Below, one piece after another: positions 53,400 to 62,511 of a stretch of 64,000 bases of DNA (the first letter of the stretch is position 1; each line of letters begins with the position of its first letter). The notes below the pieces were generated by a model. The model did not search any database. It was not told where the DNA came from and saw nothing but the letters and a program-made list of their open reading frames with translations. Source of the DNA: Enterobacteriaceae bacterium RIT714 (GTDB lineage: Bacteria > Pseudomonadota > Gammaproteobacteria > Enterobacterales > Enterobacteriaceae); contig WJYB01000006.1 in NCBI GenBank assembly GCA_009668015.1, positions 62,001 to 126,000 of the forward strand. Direction: 5' to 3'. The position numbers and the translations under genes are program-made.

Positions 53400-54548
53400 T
53401 TATTGCAATTGTTGCTGCCTTTCGGCCTGACGATTCCAGACCAGCGCTCCGCCGACAAAAAGTGCCACGCCCGCCAGGCCGAGAGCAGGCTCCAGCTGAT
53501 GGGTCAGCCACGTCGATAAAGCCGAGGTCATCGGGCCAATCAGCTGACCGATGGCGTAGCCGGTGGTCAGTAATCCCGCCATATAGCGCGTGTGCTGAGG
53601 CGCCAGCTCCCGACCACAAAGCAGCGACAGCTGAACAGCGCAGAGAAAACCGCCGCCCACCAATAACGCACCGGTCACCAGGCCGCCGATCCCCGGCAAC
53701 AGCCAGGCGGCAAACACGCCCACCCCTTGTAACCACAGCACGATGGAGAGCCGGCGATTTGACGTCGAGACATGACGCAGCGCGATACTCAGTGCGATCC
53801 CGACGACGGAAGCCGCACCAAATACGGGCCAGACAAACTGGGCAAACACACTGCCCGGAAAGCGAAGCGCCGCCATTTGCGATAAAAAGGTTGCCGGAAG
53901 AATGTAGCCAAATCCCGCCAGGCTGTAGCTCCAGACGAGGCGGCGCAGGTCGGCGGTCAGCACCAGAGGCTCCGGCGCCGTCCCGGGTCGATGTAACTGC
54001 CCCGCTCGCGGCAGATAACGCGCAACCAGCACAATTAAAATCAGCGCCAGCACGCCATAAATCTGCCATGCCGCCCCCGCTGACAGCGAACGCGCCTGAA
54101 TGTAGACGGCAAGCAAACCGCTTAACGCAATCCCCGCCCCCGGACCGGCGAATACCGCCGCGCTCAGGCCCGGCTTACCAAAATGGGCCAGCCGTTCGTT
54201 AGTCCACGCGGCAATCAGCACCATTGACCAGCCGCTCATACAGCCAATGACAAAACGCATAATCCCATGAACAATGGCGTTATCCGCTATTGCCGACAGC
54301 AGCGTCAGTGCAACAGCACCAAAAATGCCGAGCCAGAGCCGTCCTTCGACAAAACGATGCGCGCGCATGGCATCCCAGGCACCCACGAGATAGCCGAGAT
54401 AGTTCATGGCCGCCACCAGCCCGGCGCTGGTTAACGTCAGCTGCCCGGCCTCAATCATCAGTGGAACCTGAGGTGTGAAGGCAAACCGGCCAATCCCCAT
54501 GGCCACAACCAACACCACAAATCCACTGAGCGCGATTCGCAGCGCCAT
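53400..54548 (-). CDS. YbfB/YjiJ-family MFS transporter
   Basis: A 382-residue 12-span major facilitator with the family start GIGRFAFTPQVPLMIEAGQL and the middle segment SLAGFGYILPATFLSQMA. The substrate is unknown. It lies between folE and yeiG, where E. coli K-12 has no such gene, so it is probably a lineage-specific insertion. Confidence 0.78.
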   Translation of the reverse strand: MALRIALSGFVVLVVAMGIGRFAFTPQVPLMIEAGQLTLTSAGLVAAMNYLGYLVGAWDAMRAHRFVEGRLWLGIFGAVALTLLSAIADNAIVHGIMRFVIGCMSGWSMVLIAAWTNERLAHFGKPGLSAAVFAGPGAGIALSGLLAVYIQARSLSAGAAWQIYGVLALILIVLVARYLPRAGQLHRPGTAPEPLVLTADLRRLVWSYSLAGFGYILPATFLSQMAALRFPGSVFAQFVWPVFGAASVVGIALSIALRHVSTSNRRLSIVLWLQGVGVFAAWLLPGIGGLVTGALLVGGGFLCAVQLSLLCGRELAPQHTRYMAGLLTTGYAIGQLIGPMTSALSTWLTHQLEPALGLAGVALFVGGALVWNRQAERQQQLQ

Positions 54549-54686
54549 GGTTGCCTCATTTGTTAAAATTAAGTTAATTAATGATGCAACATCTGGCGTG
54601 ACAGCGGAAGTGAAAGTTGCTCACAGGTGAATGAATTATCTGTATTATGGATTTAATGAATAGCTAAATGAAGTAAGGAGCCTTGC

Positions 54687-55523
54687 ATGGAACTGCTCGA
54701 AGAGCACCGTTGTTTTGAAGGTCGGCAGCAGCGCTGGCGGCACGACTCCACCACGCTGAACTGCGCGATGACGTTCAGCATTTTTCTGCCGCCGACAGGC
54801 GAAAATGTTAAGCCACCGGTGTTGTACTGGCTCTCCGGCCTGACCTGCAATGATGAAAACTTCACCACCAAAGCCGGGGCGCAGCGTGTCGCGGCGGAGC
54901 TGGGGATCGCGCTGGTGATGCCGGATACCAGCCCGCGCGGCGATGATGTCGCCGACGATGCCGGGTACGATCTGGGTAAAGGCGCAGGTTTCTATTTGAA
55001 TGCGACTCAGCAGCCCTGGGCAAGCCATTACCGGATGTACGATTACCTTCGCGACGAGCTGCCCGCGCTGGTGCAGGCTCAGTTTAAGGTAGGCGATCGC
55101 GCGGCTATCAGCGGCCATTCGATGGGTGGCCACGGCGCGTTAATCATGGCGCTTAAAAATCCAGGTCAATTCACCAGCGTGTCGGCATTTGCGCCGATTG
55201 TTAACCCGACTCAGGTCCCGTGGGGGCAGAAGGCGTTTTCACATTATCTGGGTGAAGATGAATCAGCATGGCAGGAGTGGGACAGCTGCGCGTTAATGCA
55301 GGCCAGCCAGCCGGGAGACGCTATCCCTACCCTGATCGATCAGGGTGATGCAGATCAGTTTCTTGCCAACCAGCTACAACCCGCCGTGCTGGCAGAAGTG
55401 GCGCGCCAGAAAGCCTGGCCGCTGACGCTGCGCATACAGCCAGGACACGATCACAGCTATTACTTCATTGCGTCGTTTATCGAAGATCATCTCCGCTTCC
55501 ATGCGGAGCACCTGCTGAAGTAA
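54687..55523 (+). CDS. yeiG: S-formylglutathione hydrolase YeiG
   Basis: A 278-residue serine esterase of the esterase D group that hydrolyses S-formylglutathione to formate and glutathione. The nucleophile Ser is in [12 protein letters not shown]; the other triad members fit Asp in [10 protein letters not shown] and His in PGHDHSYYF. The oxyanion stretch [11 protein letters not shown] is present. Length equals E. coli YeiG. It is followed by an 8-bp tandem repeat. Confidence 0.94.
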   Translation: MELLEEHRCFEGRQQRWRHDSTTLNCAMTFSIFLPPTGENVKPPVLYWLSGLTCNDENFTTKAGAQRVAAELGIALVMPDTSPRGDDVADDAGYDLGKGAGFYLNATQQPWASHYRMYDYLRDELPALVQAQFKVGDRAAISGHSMGGHGALIMALKNPGQFTSVSAFAPIVNPTQVPWGQKAFSHYLGEDESAWQEWDSCALMQASQPGDAIPTLIDQGDADQFLANQLQPAVLAEVARQKAWPLTLRIQPGHDHSYYFIASFIEDHLRFHAEHLLK

Positions 55524-55528
55524 TCAGC

Positions 55529-55568
55529 GGGTCATCGGGTCATCGGGTCATCGGGTCATCGGGTCATC
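55529..55568 (+). repeat. Tandem repeat: five copies of GGGTCATC
   Basis: Five exact 8-bp units run without interruption from five bases after the yeiG stop, followed by GGGGGC. The tract is between convergent yeiG and cirA and contains no gene. Confidence 0.95.
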
Positions 55569-55587
55569 GGGGGCATTATGCCCCCTT

Positions 55588-55614
55588 GCCCTCTCACCAT
55601 CAGAGAGGGCTTTA
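55588..55614. terminator. Terminator between yeiG and cirA
   Basis: A GCCCTCTC / GAGAGGGC stem with a 7-base loop is followed by TTTAT. It lies between two converging stops. Confidence 0.75.
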
Positions 55615-55627
55615 TCATCGCGCCAGT

Positions 55628-57598
55628 TTAGAAGCGATAATCCACCGCCATAAAGTAACGGCGCCCATCTTCCGTATAACTGTAATCGTCACGACTGAGA
55701 TCTTTGTCCATCAGGTTTTGTACACCCGCGCGCAGCTTGACGTTTTTCGTTGCCTGCCAGGCGCCACCGGTGTTCCAGACCACGTAACCGCCAGGCGTTG
55801 CATCGCCATCGGTGAGCGCACGTTTCTCGCCGGTGTAGTTACCCTGTACATAGAATGACCAGGCATCGGTAGCCTGCCAGTCCACCGTACCGTTAGCGGT
55901 ATGGAACGGCAGCTCCGACAGTGGCTTATTGCCGCCATTACTGATATCACGACCATCGTTATAGGTGTAATTCAGCGTCATTTTCCAGTCTTCGGCCAGC
56001 GGGAATTTCAGCTCCGTTTCCACACCGCGGATACGCGCTTTGTTAACGTTGTAGTAGCGGAAAATTGGCTCGCCGTCAGCATTCAGCCCGACATAATTGG
56101 GATAGCCAGCTGCCTGATTAACGTTAGCGGTACGTGAGATGCTGATACGATCATCAACGTCATTCTGGAAGGTCGTGATGCTCGCTTGCACACCTTCTAA
56201 CCAGCCCTCTTCCCCGGCGTAATACAGGCCCAGTTCAAAACTTTCGCTGGTTTCCGGTTTCAGATCCGGGCTACCGACGATTTCACAAGCGCCACGGCAT
56301 GAACCGGTGGTCCAGTCAGGGCTTAACTGCAGCAGCGAAGGCGCTTTAAACGCCGTTGCCCAGCCCCCTTTCAGCGTGACGGTATCGGTCGCGTTGTAAA
56401 CCAGATACGCACGCGGACTCCAGTGATCGCCGTAGGTTTCGTGATCATCCATACGCACGCCAGTGGTCAGCGCCAGCGGTTCAAAAATACGCCATTCGTT
56501 TTCAACAAACAGGGCGTACTGGCTGGCAGAGGTATTGCTGCTGGATCCCCCGGTCAGGTTTACCGGGTCTTTGAGCTTATCGTGGCGCCATTCCCCACCG
56601 AAGGTGAGCAATTGATTAATTTCGCCCAATGGCAGGACGTATTTCCCGTCGATGCTGTTGCTTTCAGAGGTAATTGGGCTGCTGTTGCCCGGGTTTTTGT
56701 TATCGACTTTCTCGCCGTAGAATTTCAGCTCACTGTTGCCAGTATCCCAGCGCCCGTTGTGGCTCAGGGAGTAGTTCTGGCGTTCGAGGCGGTTCTGATT
56801 GAGGGAGTCGGAGTCGCGGTCCTGGCGGTCAAAACCGTAGCCTGCGGTGAAATCATGGTTTTCGTTTGGCGTCCACGCAAACTCTACGTTGGCATCACGG
56901 CTGGTAAATCCTTCGATGCGCGGGGTCTCACCCGTCGCGGTAGTCGAAGATTGCTGCTGGTCGTCTTTTTCACGTTTGGCCAGGCTACCGAACGCTTTCA
57001 CGCCCAGGACGCCATCCACCAGCGGACCGCTGGTAAAGAACTGGCCGTTATAAGTATCACCGCGATCGCGATGCTCCTGAATCGTCGAGTCAGCCGTCAG
57101 CGTTCCGGTCCATTTCTGACCGATTTTTTTAGTGATGATGTTCACCACGCCGCCGAGGGCATCGGAACCGTACAGCGACGACATTGGCCCGCGCACCACT
57201 TCGATACGCTCAATGGCATCAACCGGGACCCAGTTGAGGTCGAAATCATTATGGCGGAAAACAGCATTGCGCGAGCTGACACGCTTGCCATCCACCAGGA
57301 TTAAGGTATAGCTGCTGTCCAGCCCACGGATACTGACACCTTTTCGGTTATCGCCTTCGCTCGTGAGCTGCACGCCCGGAATATCCCGTAACACATCTTT
57401 CAGGTTCTGCACGGGTTTACGTTGCAGATCTTCCTGAGTAATGACGCTGATACTGGCGGGTGCATCTTTGAGGTTTTGTTCGGTGGCGGAAGCCGTGACA
57501 ACCATCGTCTCGCCAGATTCGGCCGCGACAACAGGTAGCGCCAGGGACAGTGCGGACGCGCAGAGTCCTCCCCGTACGAAGGGATTTAACCTAAACAT
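55628..57598 (-). CDS. cirA: Catecholate siderophore / colicin I receptor CirA
   Basis: A 656-residue TonB-dependent outer-membrane receptor for linear catecholates such as dihydroxybenzoylserine. It has a signal peptide, TonB box (ETMVVTAS), plug domain ([36 protein letters not shown]) and a 22-strand barrel ending in YFMAVDYRF with the C-terminal Phe. A Cys pair lies in an extracellular loop ([10 protein letters not shown]). The start [10 protein letters not shown] matches E. coli. A Fur box lies upstream. Confidence 0.96.
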   Translation of the reverse strand: MFRLNPFVRGGLCASALSLALPVVAAESGETMVVTASATEQNLKDAPASISVITQEDLQRKPVQNLKDVLRDIPGVQLTSEGDNRKGVSIRGLDSSYTLILVDGKRVSSRNAVFRHNDFDLNWVPVDAIERIEVVRGPMSSLYGSDALGGVVNIITKKIGQKWTGTLTADSTIQEHRDRGDTYNGQFFTSGPLVDGVLGVKAFGSLAKREKDDQQQSSTTATGETPRIEGFTSRDANVEFAWTPNENHDFTAGYGFDRQDRDSDSLNQNRLERQNYSLSHNGRWDTGNSELKFYGEKVDNKNPGNSSPITSESNSIDGKYVLPLGEINQLLTFGGEWRHDKLKDPVNLTGGSSSNTSASQYALFVENEWRIFEPLALTTGVRMDDHETYGDHWSPRAYLVYNATDTVTLKGGWATAFKAPSLLQLSPDWTTGSCRGACEIVGSPDLKPETSESFELGLYYAGEEGWLEGVQASITTFQNDVDDRISISRTANVNQAAGYPNYVGLNADGEPIFRYYNVNKARIRGVETELKFPLAEDWKMTLNYTYNDGRDISNGGNKPLSELPFHTANGTVDWQATDAWSFYVQGNYTGEKRALTDGDATPGGYVVWNTGGAWQATKNVKLRAGVQNLMDKDLSRDDYSYTEDGRRYFMAVDYRF

Positions 57599-57784
57599 TC
57601 CATATCTCCATGAGGTAAACACAACAATATCAAATAATTATTGCTCACAGTGCATTGCATGCCGCTCGCTTCTTTGGCGAGTCGACAGGGTGTTTATTTG
57701 CAGGTGTGGCAGCAACGTCTTCGTCAGACCAGCACGCGACGCTGACTCCTTCATCCTTTTGATAACGGCGTAACGATAAAGCAA

Positions 57785-57803
57785 ACGATAATTATTATCA
57801 ATT
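57785..57803. promoter_or_regulatory. Fur box upstream of cirA
   Basis: GATAAT-T-ATTATC (57787-57799) with AT-rich flanks fits the ferric uptake repressor consensus. It lies about 190 bases before the cirA start, in the region between cirA and the lysP terminator. Confidence 0.75.
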
Positions 57804-57843
57804 TAATTGTTAATAATTATGTCTTTTCTTCATAGTGTGGGCA

Positions 57844-57872
57844 TAAAAAAACCCGCTCATTTGAGCGGGTTA
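57844..57872 (-). terminator. Terminator of lysP
   Basis: An ACCCGCTCA / TGAGCGGGT stem is followed on the minus strand by a U run, 20 bases after the lysP stop. Confidence 0.85.
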
Positions 57873-57889
57873 AAAGAGAGGAAGTGCGG

Positions 57890-59359
57890 TTATGGTTTAG
57901 TACGTCCTGGGAAATCCATTTCGCTGTAGCGGACGAAACGCGTTCCCTTTGTCAATTTGTAGCCAAACCAGATGATCAGGAACAGTGGAATACCAATATA
58001 AGTCGCCATTACGCCACCCCAGTCGATCGTGTCCGACAGGAAGGCTTCGTAGTTCTGGCCGAGGGTAATGGTCAGGCACAGAATAAAGGCGAAGATCGGT
58101 CCCAGCGGGAAAAAGCCCGAGCGGTACGGCAGATCGTTAATGTCGTGCCCCTGCTTCACATACCCGCGACGGAAACGATAGTGGCTAATCGCAATGCCCA
58201 GCCAGGCGATGAATCCCGTCATACCGGAGGTATTCAGCAGCCACAGATAGACCGTCTGATTACCAAACATGGAAGTCAGGAAGCACAGGCCCGCTACCAC
58301 CGTCGTGGCATACAGCGCGTTACGCGGCACACCGCCACGAGACAGCTTAGAGAAAATGCGCGGTGCTTTACCGTCACAGGCCAGGGTGTACAGCATACGG
58401 GTTGACGCATACATGCCGGAGTTACCCGCCGAAAGTACCGCCGTCAGGATCACCGCATTCATTACCGCCGCCGCAGAGAGCAGACCCGCGTGCTGGAAGA
58501 CCAGGGTGAATGGACTCACGCTGATATCTTTCACATCGTTACGCAGCAGGCTCGGGTCGGTGTAAGGAATGATCAGGCTGATAATCAGGATCGCAAACAC
58601 ATAGAACAGCAGGATACGCCAGAACACCTGACGCACTGCGCGGGGAATATTCTTCTCCGGCTCTTCTGATTCGCCGGCCGCGATACCAATCAGTTCGGTT
58701 CCCTGGAAAGAGAAGCCGACAATCATCGCCACACCAATCATTGCCGCAAAACCGCCGGCAAACGGTGCTTCGCCAATCTGCCAGTTGCTCCAGCCCGCTG
58801 GCTGTGCGCCTTTGAAGATCCCGACAATCATCGCCATGCCGACGACGATAAAGATGATCACCGTGGCGACTTTAATCAGCGAGAACCAGTATTCCGCTTC
58901 GCCAAAACCGCGTACCGAGATGTAGTTCAGCAGGAAGATCACTGCCAGGAAGACGGCGCTCCAGATCCAGCCTGGGGTGTCCGGGAACCACCAGTTCATC
59001 ACCAGCTGCGCGGCAACGAGGTCAACGGCGATCGTGACCGCCCAGTTGTACCAGTAGTTCCAGCCCAGCGCGAAGCCGAAGCCTTCTTCAACGTATTTTT
59101 GCCCGTAAGTCGAAAAGGAACCGGATACCGGCATGTAAGCCGCCAGTTCGCCCAGACTGGTCATCAGGAAATACACCATCAGGCCAATCAGGATATAAGA
59201 AAAGAGTGCCCCGCCCGGGCCTGCTGCAGAAATGGTTGCGCCAGAGGCAACAAAAAGACCTGTACCAATCGATCCGCCAATAGCGATCATCGTCAGGTGA
59301 CGCGCCTTGAGTTCGCGGCGTAGCGCGGGCGCTTCTGTGGTTTTAGTTTCGGAAACCAT
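57890..59359 (-). CDS. lysP: Lysine-specific permease LysP
   Basis: A 489-residue, 12-span amino acid/H+ symporter (APC family), which in E. coli also acts as a lysine co-sensor for CadC. Family marks are LKARHLTMIAIGGSIGTGLF, SFQGTELIGIAAGESEEPEKNIPRA (written here as two parts: GTELIGIAAGESE and PEKNIPRAV) and STRMLYTLACDGKAP. The start MVSETKTTEAP gives the E. coli length. Confidence 0.96.
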   Translation of the reverse strand: MVSETKTTEAPALRRELKARHLTMIAIGGSIGTGLFVASGATISAAGPGGALFSYILIGLMVYFLMTSLGELAAYMPVSGSFSTYGQKYVEEGFGFALGWNYWYNWAVTIAVDLVAAQLVMNWWFPDTPGWIWSAVFLAVIFLLNYISVRGFGEAEYWFSLIKVATVIIFIVVGMAMIVGIFKGAQPAGWSNWQIGEAPFAGGFAAMIGVAMIVGFSFQGTELIGIAAGESEEPEKNIPRAVRQVFWRILLFYVFAILIISLIIPYTDPSLLRNDVKDISVSPFTLVFQHAGLLSAAAVMNAVILTAVLSAGNSGMYASTRMLYTLACDGKAPRIFSKLSRGGVPRNALYATTVVAGLCFLTSMFGNQTVYLWLLNTSGMTGFIAWLGIAISHYRFRRGYVKQGHDINDLPYRSGFFPLGPIFAFILCLTITLGQNYEAFLSDTIDWGGVMATYIGIPLFLIIWFGYKLTKGTRFVRYSEMDFPGRTKP

Positions 59360-59489
59360 ATGAAAATGCTGTCCATTCAAAAAATGAGGCGAGATTGTAG
59401 CAGACGATAAGCCATCCTTCTGGCAGAAATGCGCTGTTATAAGAGAGCTTCATGACAAGCCCAGGATTATTAGCAAAGCAGAGCCTGGA

Positions 59490-60356
59490 CTAGATTTCGC
59501 AATAGCGCAAAAAACGCTGCAACGCGTTAGACAGATGTTTTTGCCGATGGTGAATACACCACAGCGTGCGTACCAGCTTTGGTAATGGCACCGGAATTTC
59601 TACCAGCGATCCGCTTTCCAGCTGCTCGGCGATCACTCGTCGCGACAAACAGCTAATCCCCAGCCCATGACGCACGGCGTGCTTAATGGCTTCGGAATTC
59701 CCCAGCTCCATGCCCAGATGGAACTGCGGTAAATGCGAGAGCAACAGATAATCGACAATTTCACGCGTGCCTGAGCCGTGTTCGCGTAAAATCCACGGGG
59801 CCAGCGCCAGCCGGTCGAGCGTGACCTCCCCCTGCAACAGCGGAGACGCCGGAGAAGAAAACACCACCAGCTCATCTTCCAGCCACGGCTCGGCAATGAT
59901 ATCGACGTTATGGCACGGCCCTTCGATAAGCCCAATGTCGACACGAAAATCAATAATCGCGTTAATCACATCCTGGCTATTACCGACGCTCATCTCCAGC
60001 GGTAGCGTCGGGAAATCGCGGCGATAGCGGGCAATCACTTCCGGAAGAATATAGTTGCCGATGGTGCTGCTGGCGAAGACGCGAATGGCACCGTTGTCCT
60101 CCCGGAATAGCTGCTCGATTTCCGTCGCCTGTTCCAGCAACGCCAGCGCGCGCGGATACAGCAGGCGACCATGTTCGTTCACCACCAGCCGCTTCCCTAC
60201 CCGGTCAAAAAGCTGTACGCCCAGCTGTCCTTCAAGATCGGTTAACGCAGCGCTCACCGCAGACTGAGACAATGCCAGTCTCTGCGAGGCCTGCGTGGTC
60301 GACCCGCTTTTCAGCACTTCAGCAAACACTTCCAGTTGACGCAATGTAATGTGCAT
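59490..60356 (-). CDS. yeiE: LysR-type regulator YeiE
   Basis: A 288-residue LysR-family transcription factor. The winged helix is at residues 1-65 ([36 protein letters not shown]), and the effector domain has [17 protein letters not shown] and the IGLIEGP strand. It is divergent from yeiH, the usual LysR-target geometry. Reported roles of YeiE in related bacteria include sulfite and flagellar control; yeiH, a putative anion exporter, is a natural target. The start [11 protein letters not shown] is preferred over three codons upstream. Confidence 0.93.
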   Translation of the reverse strand: MHITLRQLEVFAEVLKSGSTTQASQRLALSQSAVSAALTDLEGQLGVQLFDRVGKRLVVNEHGRLLYPRALALLEQATEIEQLFREDNGAIRVFASSTIGNYILPEVIARYRRDFPTLPLEMSVGNSQDVINAIIDFRVDIGLIEGPCHNVDIIAEPWLEDELVVFSSPASPLLQGEVTLDRLALAPWILREHGSGTREIVDYLLLSHLPQFHLGMELGNSEAIKHAVRHGLGISCLSRRVIAEQLESGSLVEIPVPLPKLVRTLWCIHHRQKHLSNALQRFLRYCEI

Positions 60357-60478
60357 AGTGAACATCCGCTTCGGTAAGCGCCTTGCTTACCACTTATAAA
60401 GATTAATTATAAATATATAATCAATTTTATTTTTAAGCCAGAGCGCCGTAACCTTTCAGGCATACAAAGGAGAAGGTT

Positions 60479-61525
60479 ATGACTGAAATCACTCTGCAGC
60501 ATCATCGTACAGTGTGGCACTACGTTCCAGGGCTGGCGTTAAGCGCATTGATCACCGGCGCAGCACTATGGGGAGGCAGCATTCCGGCTGTCGCCGGGGC
60601 GGGGTTTAGCGCCCTGACGCTGGCGATCTTGCTGGGCATGGTCGTCGGGAATACCGTTTACCCCAAAATCTGGAGCGCCTGCGACGGCGGCGTGTTATTT
60701 GCCAAACAGCACCTGCTGCGTCTGGGGATTATTCTGTATGGCTTTCGCCTCACCTTTTCACAAATTGCAGACGTGGGGGTGAGCGGGATTGCGATCGACA
60801 TCCTTACCCTCACCAGTACCTTTTTGCTGGCCTGCTTTATCGGCCAGAAAGTCTTTGGCCTGGATAAACAGACCAGCTGGTTGATTGGTGCGGGCAGCAG
60901 TATTTGTGGGGCCGCAGCGGTCCTTGCGACAGAACCGGTCGTGAAAGCAGAATCGAGTAAAGTCACCGTCGCCGTGGCAACGGTGGTGATTTTCGGGACG
61001 CTGGCGATTTTCCTCTATCCGGCCATGTATCCGCTGGTTGCACACTGGTTTAGCCCGGAGGCTTACGGCATCTATATTGGCTCAACCATGCATGAGGTGG
61101 CGCAGGTGGTAGCGGCGGGTCATGCCATTAATCCGGATGCGGAAAATGCGGCGGTTATTGCCAAAATGCTGCGCGTCATGATGCTGGCACCGTTCCTGAT
61201 TATTCTGGCGGCGCGCGTTAAACAGCTGGCCCCGGCGGGCAACGGAGAGAAAAGCAAGATCACCATCCCGTGGTTCGCCATTCTGTTTATCGTCGTGGCG
61301 GTGTTTAACTCCTTCCACCTGCTGCCAAAAGCCGTGGTGGATATGTTGGTCACGCTGGATACCGTGATGCTGGCGATGGCGATGGCGGCGCTGGGGGTGA
61401 CCACTCACGTCAGCGCGCTGAAAAAAGCGGGCGCCAAACCGCTGCTGATGGCACTGATACTCTTCGTCTGGCTGATTATTGGCGGGGGCGCGATTAACCT
61501 GGCCGTCCACACTTTGATGGCATAA
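60479..61525 (+). CDS. yeiH: UPF0324 membrane protein YeiH (putative sulfate/sulfite exporter)
   Basis: A 348-residue inner-membrane protein with about ten spans, of the PSE/YeiH family (LAILLGMVVGNTVYPKI, GAGSSICGAAAVLATEPVVKA, GSTMHEVAQVVAAGHAI). No biochemical proof of substrate exists in what I can see; the family is annotated as a putative sulfate exporter. GGAGAAGG precedes the ATG. It is divergent from yeiE. Confidence 0.92.
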   Translation: MTEITLQHHRTVWHYVPGLALSALITGAALWGGSIPAVAGAGFSALTLAILLGMVVGNTVYPKIWSACDGGVLFAKQHLLRLGIILYGFRLTFSQIADVGVSGIAIDILTLTSTFLLACFIGQKVFGLDKQTSWLIGAGSSICGAAAVLATEPVVKAESSKVTVAVATVVIFGTLAIFLYPAMYPLVAHWFSPEAYGIYIGSTMHEVAQVVAAGHAINPDAENAAVIAKMLRVMMLAPFLIILAARVKQLAPAGNGEKSKITIPWFAILFIVVAVFNSFHLLPKAVVDMLVTLDTVMLAMAMAALGVTTHVSALKKAGAKPLLMALILFVWLIIGGGAINLAVHTLMA

Positions 61526-61539
61526 ACCACTACATCCTT

Positions 61540-61582
61540 CTCCTGTTAACCCGCTATCATAAGCGTTTCGGGTTAACAGGAG
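61540..61582 (+). promoter_or_regulatory. Perfect 14-bp inverted repeat burying the nfo ribosome binding site
   Basis: CTCCTGTTAACCCG (61540-61553) and CGGGTTAACAGGAG (61569-61582) are perfect arms with a 15-base loop. The 3' arm includes the AGGAG (61578-61582) that sits seven bases before the nfo ATG. It may also act as the end of yeiH transcripts. Confidence 0.75.
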
Positions 61583-61589
61583 TCCCTTT

Positions 61590-62447
61590 ATGAAATATGT
61601 TGGAGCGCACGTTAGCGCAGCAGGCGGACTGGCGAATGCCGCGATTCGCGCCGCCGAAATCGAGGCGACCGCTTTCGCCCTGTTCACCAAAAATCAGCGT
61701 CAGTGGCGCGCCGCGCCGCTCACCGCGGAAGTCATTGATGATTTCAAAGCCGCCTGTGAAAAATATCATTACGGGCCAGGGCAGATCCTTCCACACGACA
61801 GCTATCTCATTAACCTGGGTCATCCGGTACAGGAAGCGCTCGATAAATCACGCGAGGCATTTCTCGACGAACTGCAACGCTGCGAACAGCTTGGCCTGAC
61901 GCTGCTGAACTTCCATCCGGGCAGCCATCTGATGCAGATTGACGAGGACGCCTGCCTGGCGCGTATCGCCGAATCCATCAACATCGCGCTGGCGCAAACC
62001 CAGGGCGTGACGGCAGTCATTGAAAACACCGCCGGTCAGGGCAGCAATCTTGGATTCAAATTTGAACATCTGGCGGCCATTATCGACGGCGTAGAAGACA
62101 AATCCCGCGTGGGCGTCTGTATCGATACCTGCCATGCCTTTGCCGCAGGCTACGACTTACGCAGCCGCGAAGAGTGCGAAAAAACCTTCGCGGAATTTGA
62201 GCGCATCGTGGGCTTTAAGTACCTGCGCGGCATGCACCTCAACGACGCCAAAAGCGCGTTCGGCAGCCGTGTTGACCGCCATCACAGCCTGGGTGAAGGC
62301 AATATTGGGCACGATGCATTCCGCTTTATCATGCAGGATACGCGTTTTGACGGGATCCCGATGGTACTGGAAACGGTCAATCCGGATATCTGGGCAGAAG
62401 AGATCGCCTGGCTGAAGGCGCAACAGACCGCAGAACAGGCGGCATAA
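61590..62447 (+). CDS. nfo: Endonuclease IV
   Basis: A 285-residue three-zinc AP endonuclease of base-excision repair, SoxRS-induced in E. coli. The signatures are [69 protein letters not shown] and ETVNPDIW (nearly all supply zinc ligands). Its start is fixed by AGGAG seven bases upstream and the family MKYVGAHVS start. Confidence 0.97.
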   Translation: MKYVGAHVSAAGGLANAAIRAAEIEATAFALFTKNQRQWRAAPLTAEVIDDFKAACEKYHYGPGQILPHDSYLINLGHPVQEALDKSREAFLDELQRCEQLGLTLLNFHPGSHLMQIDEDACLARIAESINIALAQTQGVTAVIENTAGQGSNLGFKFEHLAAIIDGVEDKSRVGVCIDTCHAFAAGYDLRSREECEKTFAEFERIVGFKYLRGMHLNDAKSAFGSRVDRHHSLGEGNIGHDAFRFIMQDTRFDGIPMVLETVNPDIWAEEIAWLKAQQTAEQAA

Positions 62448-62450
62448 AAA

Positions 62451-62480
62451 AAGCCGGGTCGCTTGAGCGCCCGGCTTTTG
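62451..62480. terminator. Terminator between nfo and fruA
   Basis: A GCCGGG / CCCGGC stem with an inner CGC-TTGA-GCG helix is flanked by A and T runs. It serves both convergent genes. Confidence 0.85.
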
Positions 62481-62511
62481 TTTTATCGGCCCGCAAAACC
62501 GGGCCAGTAAA

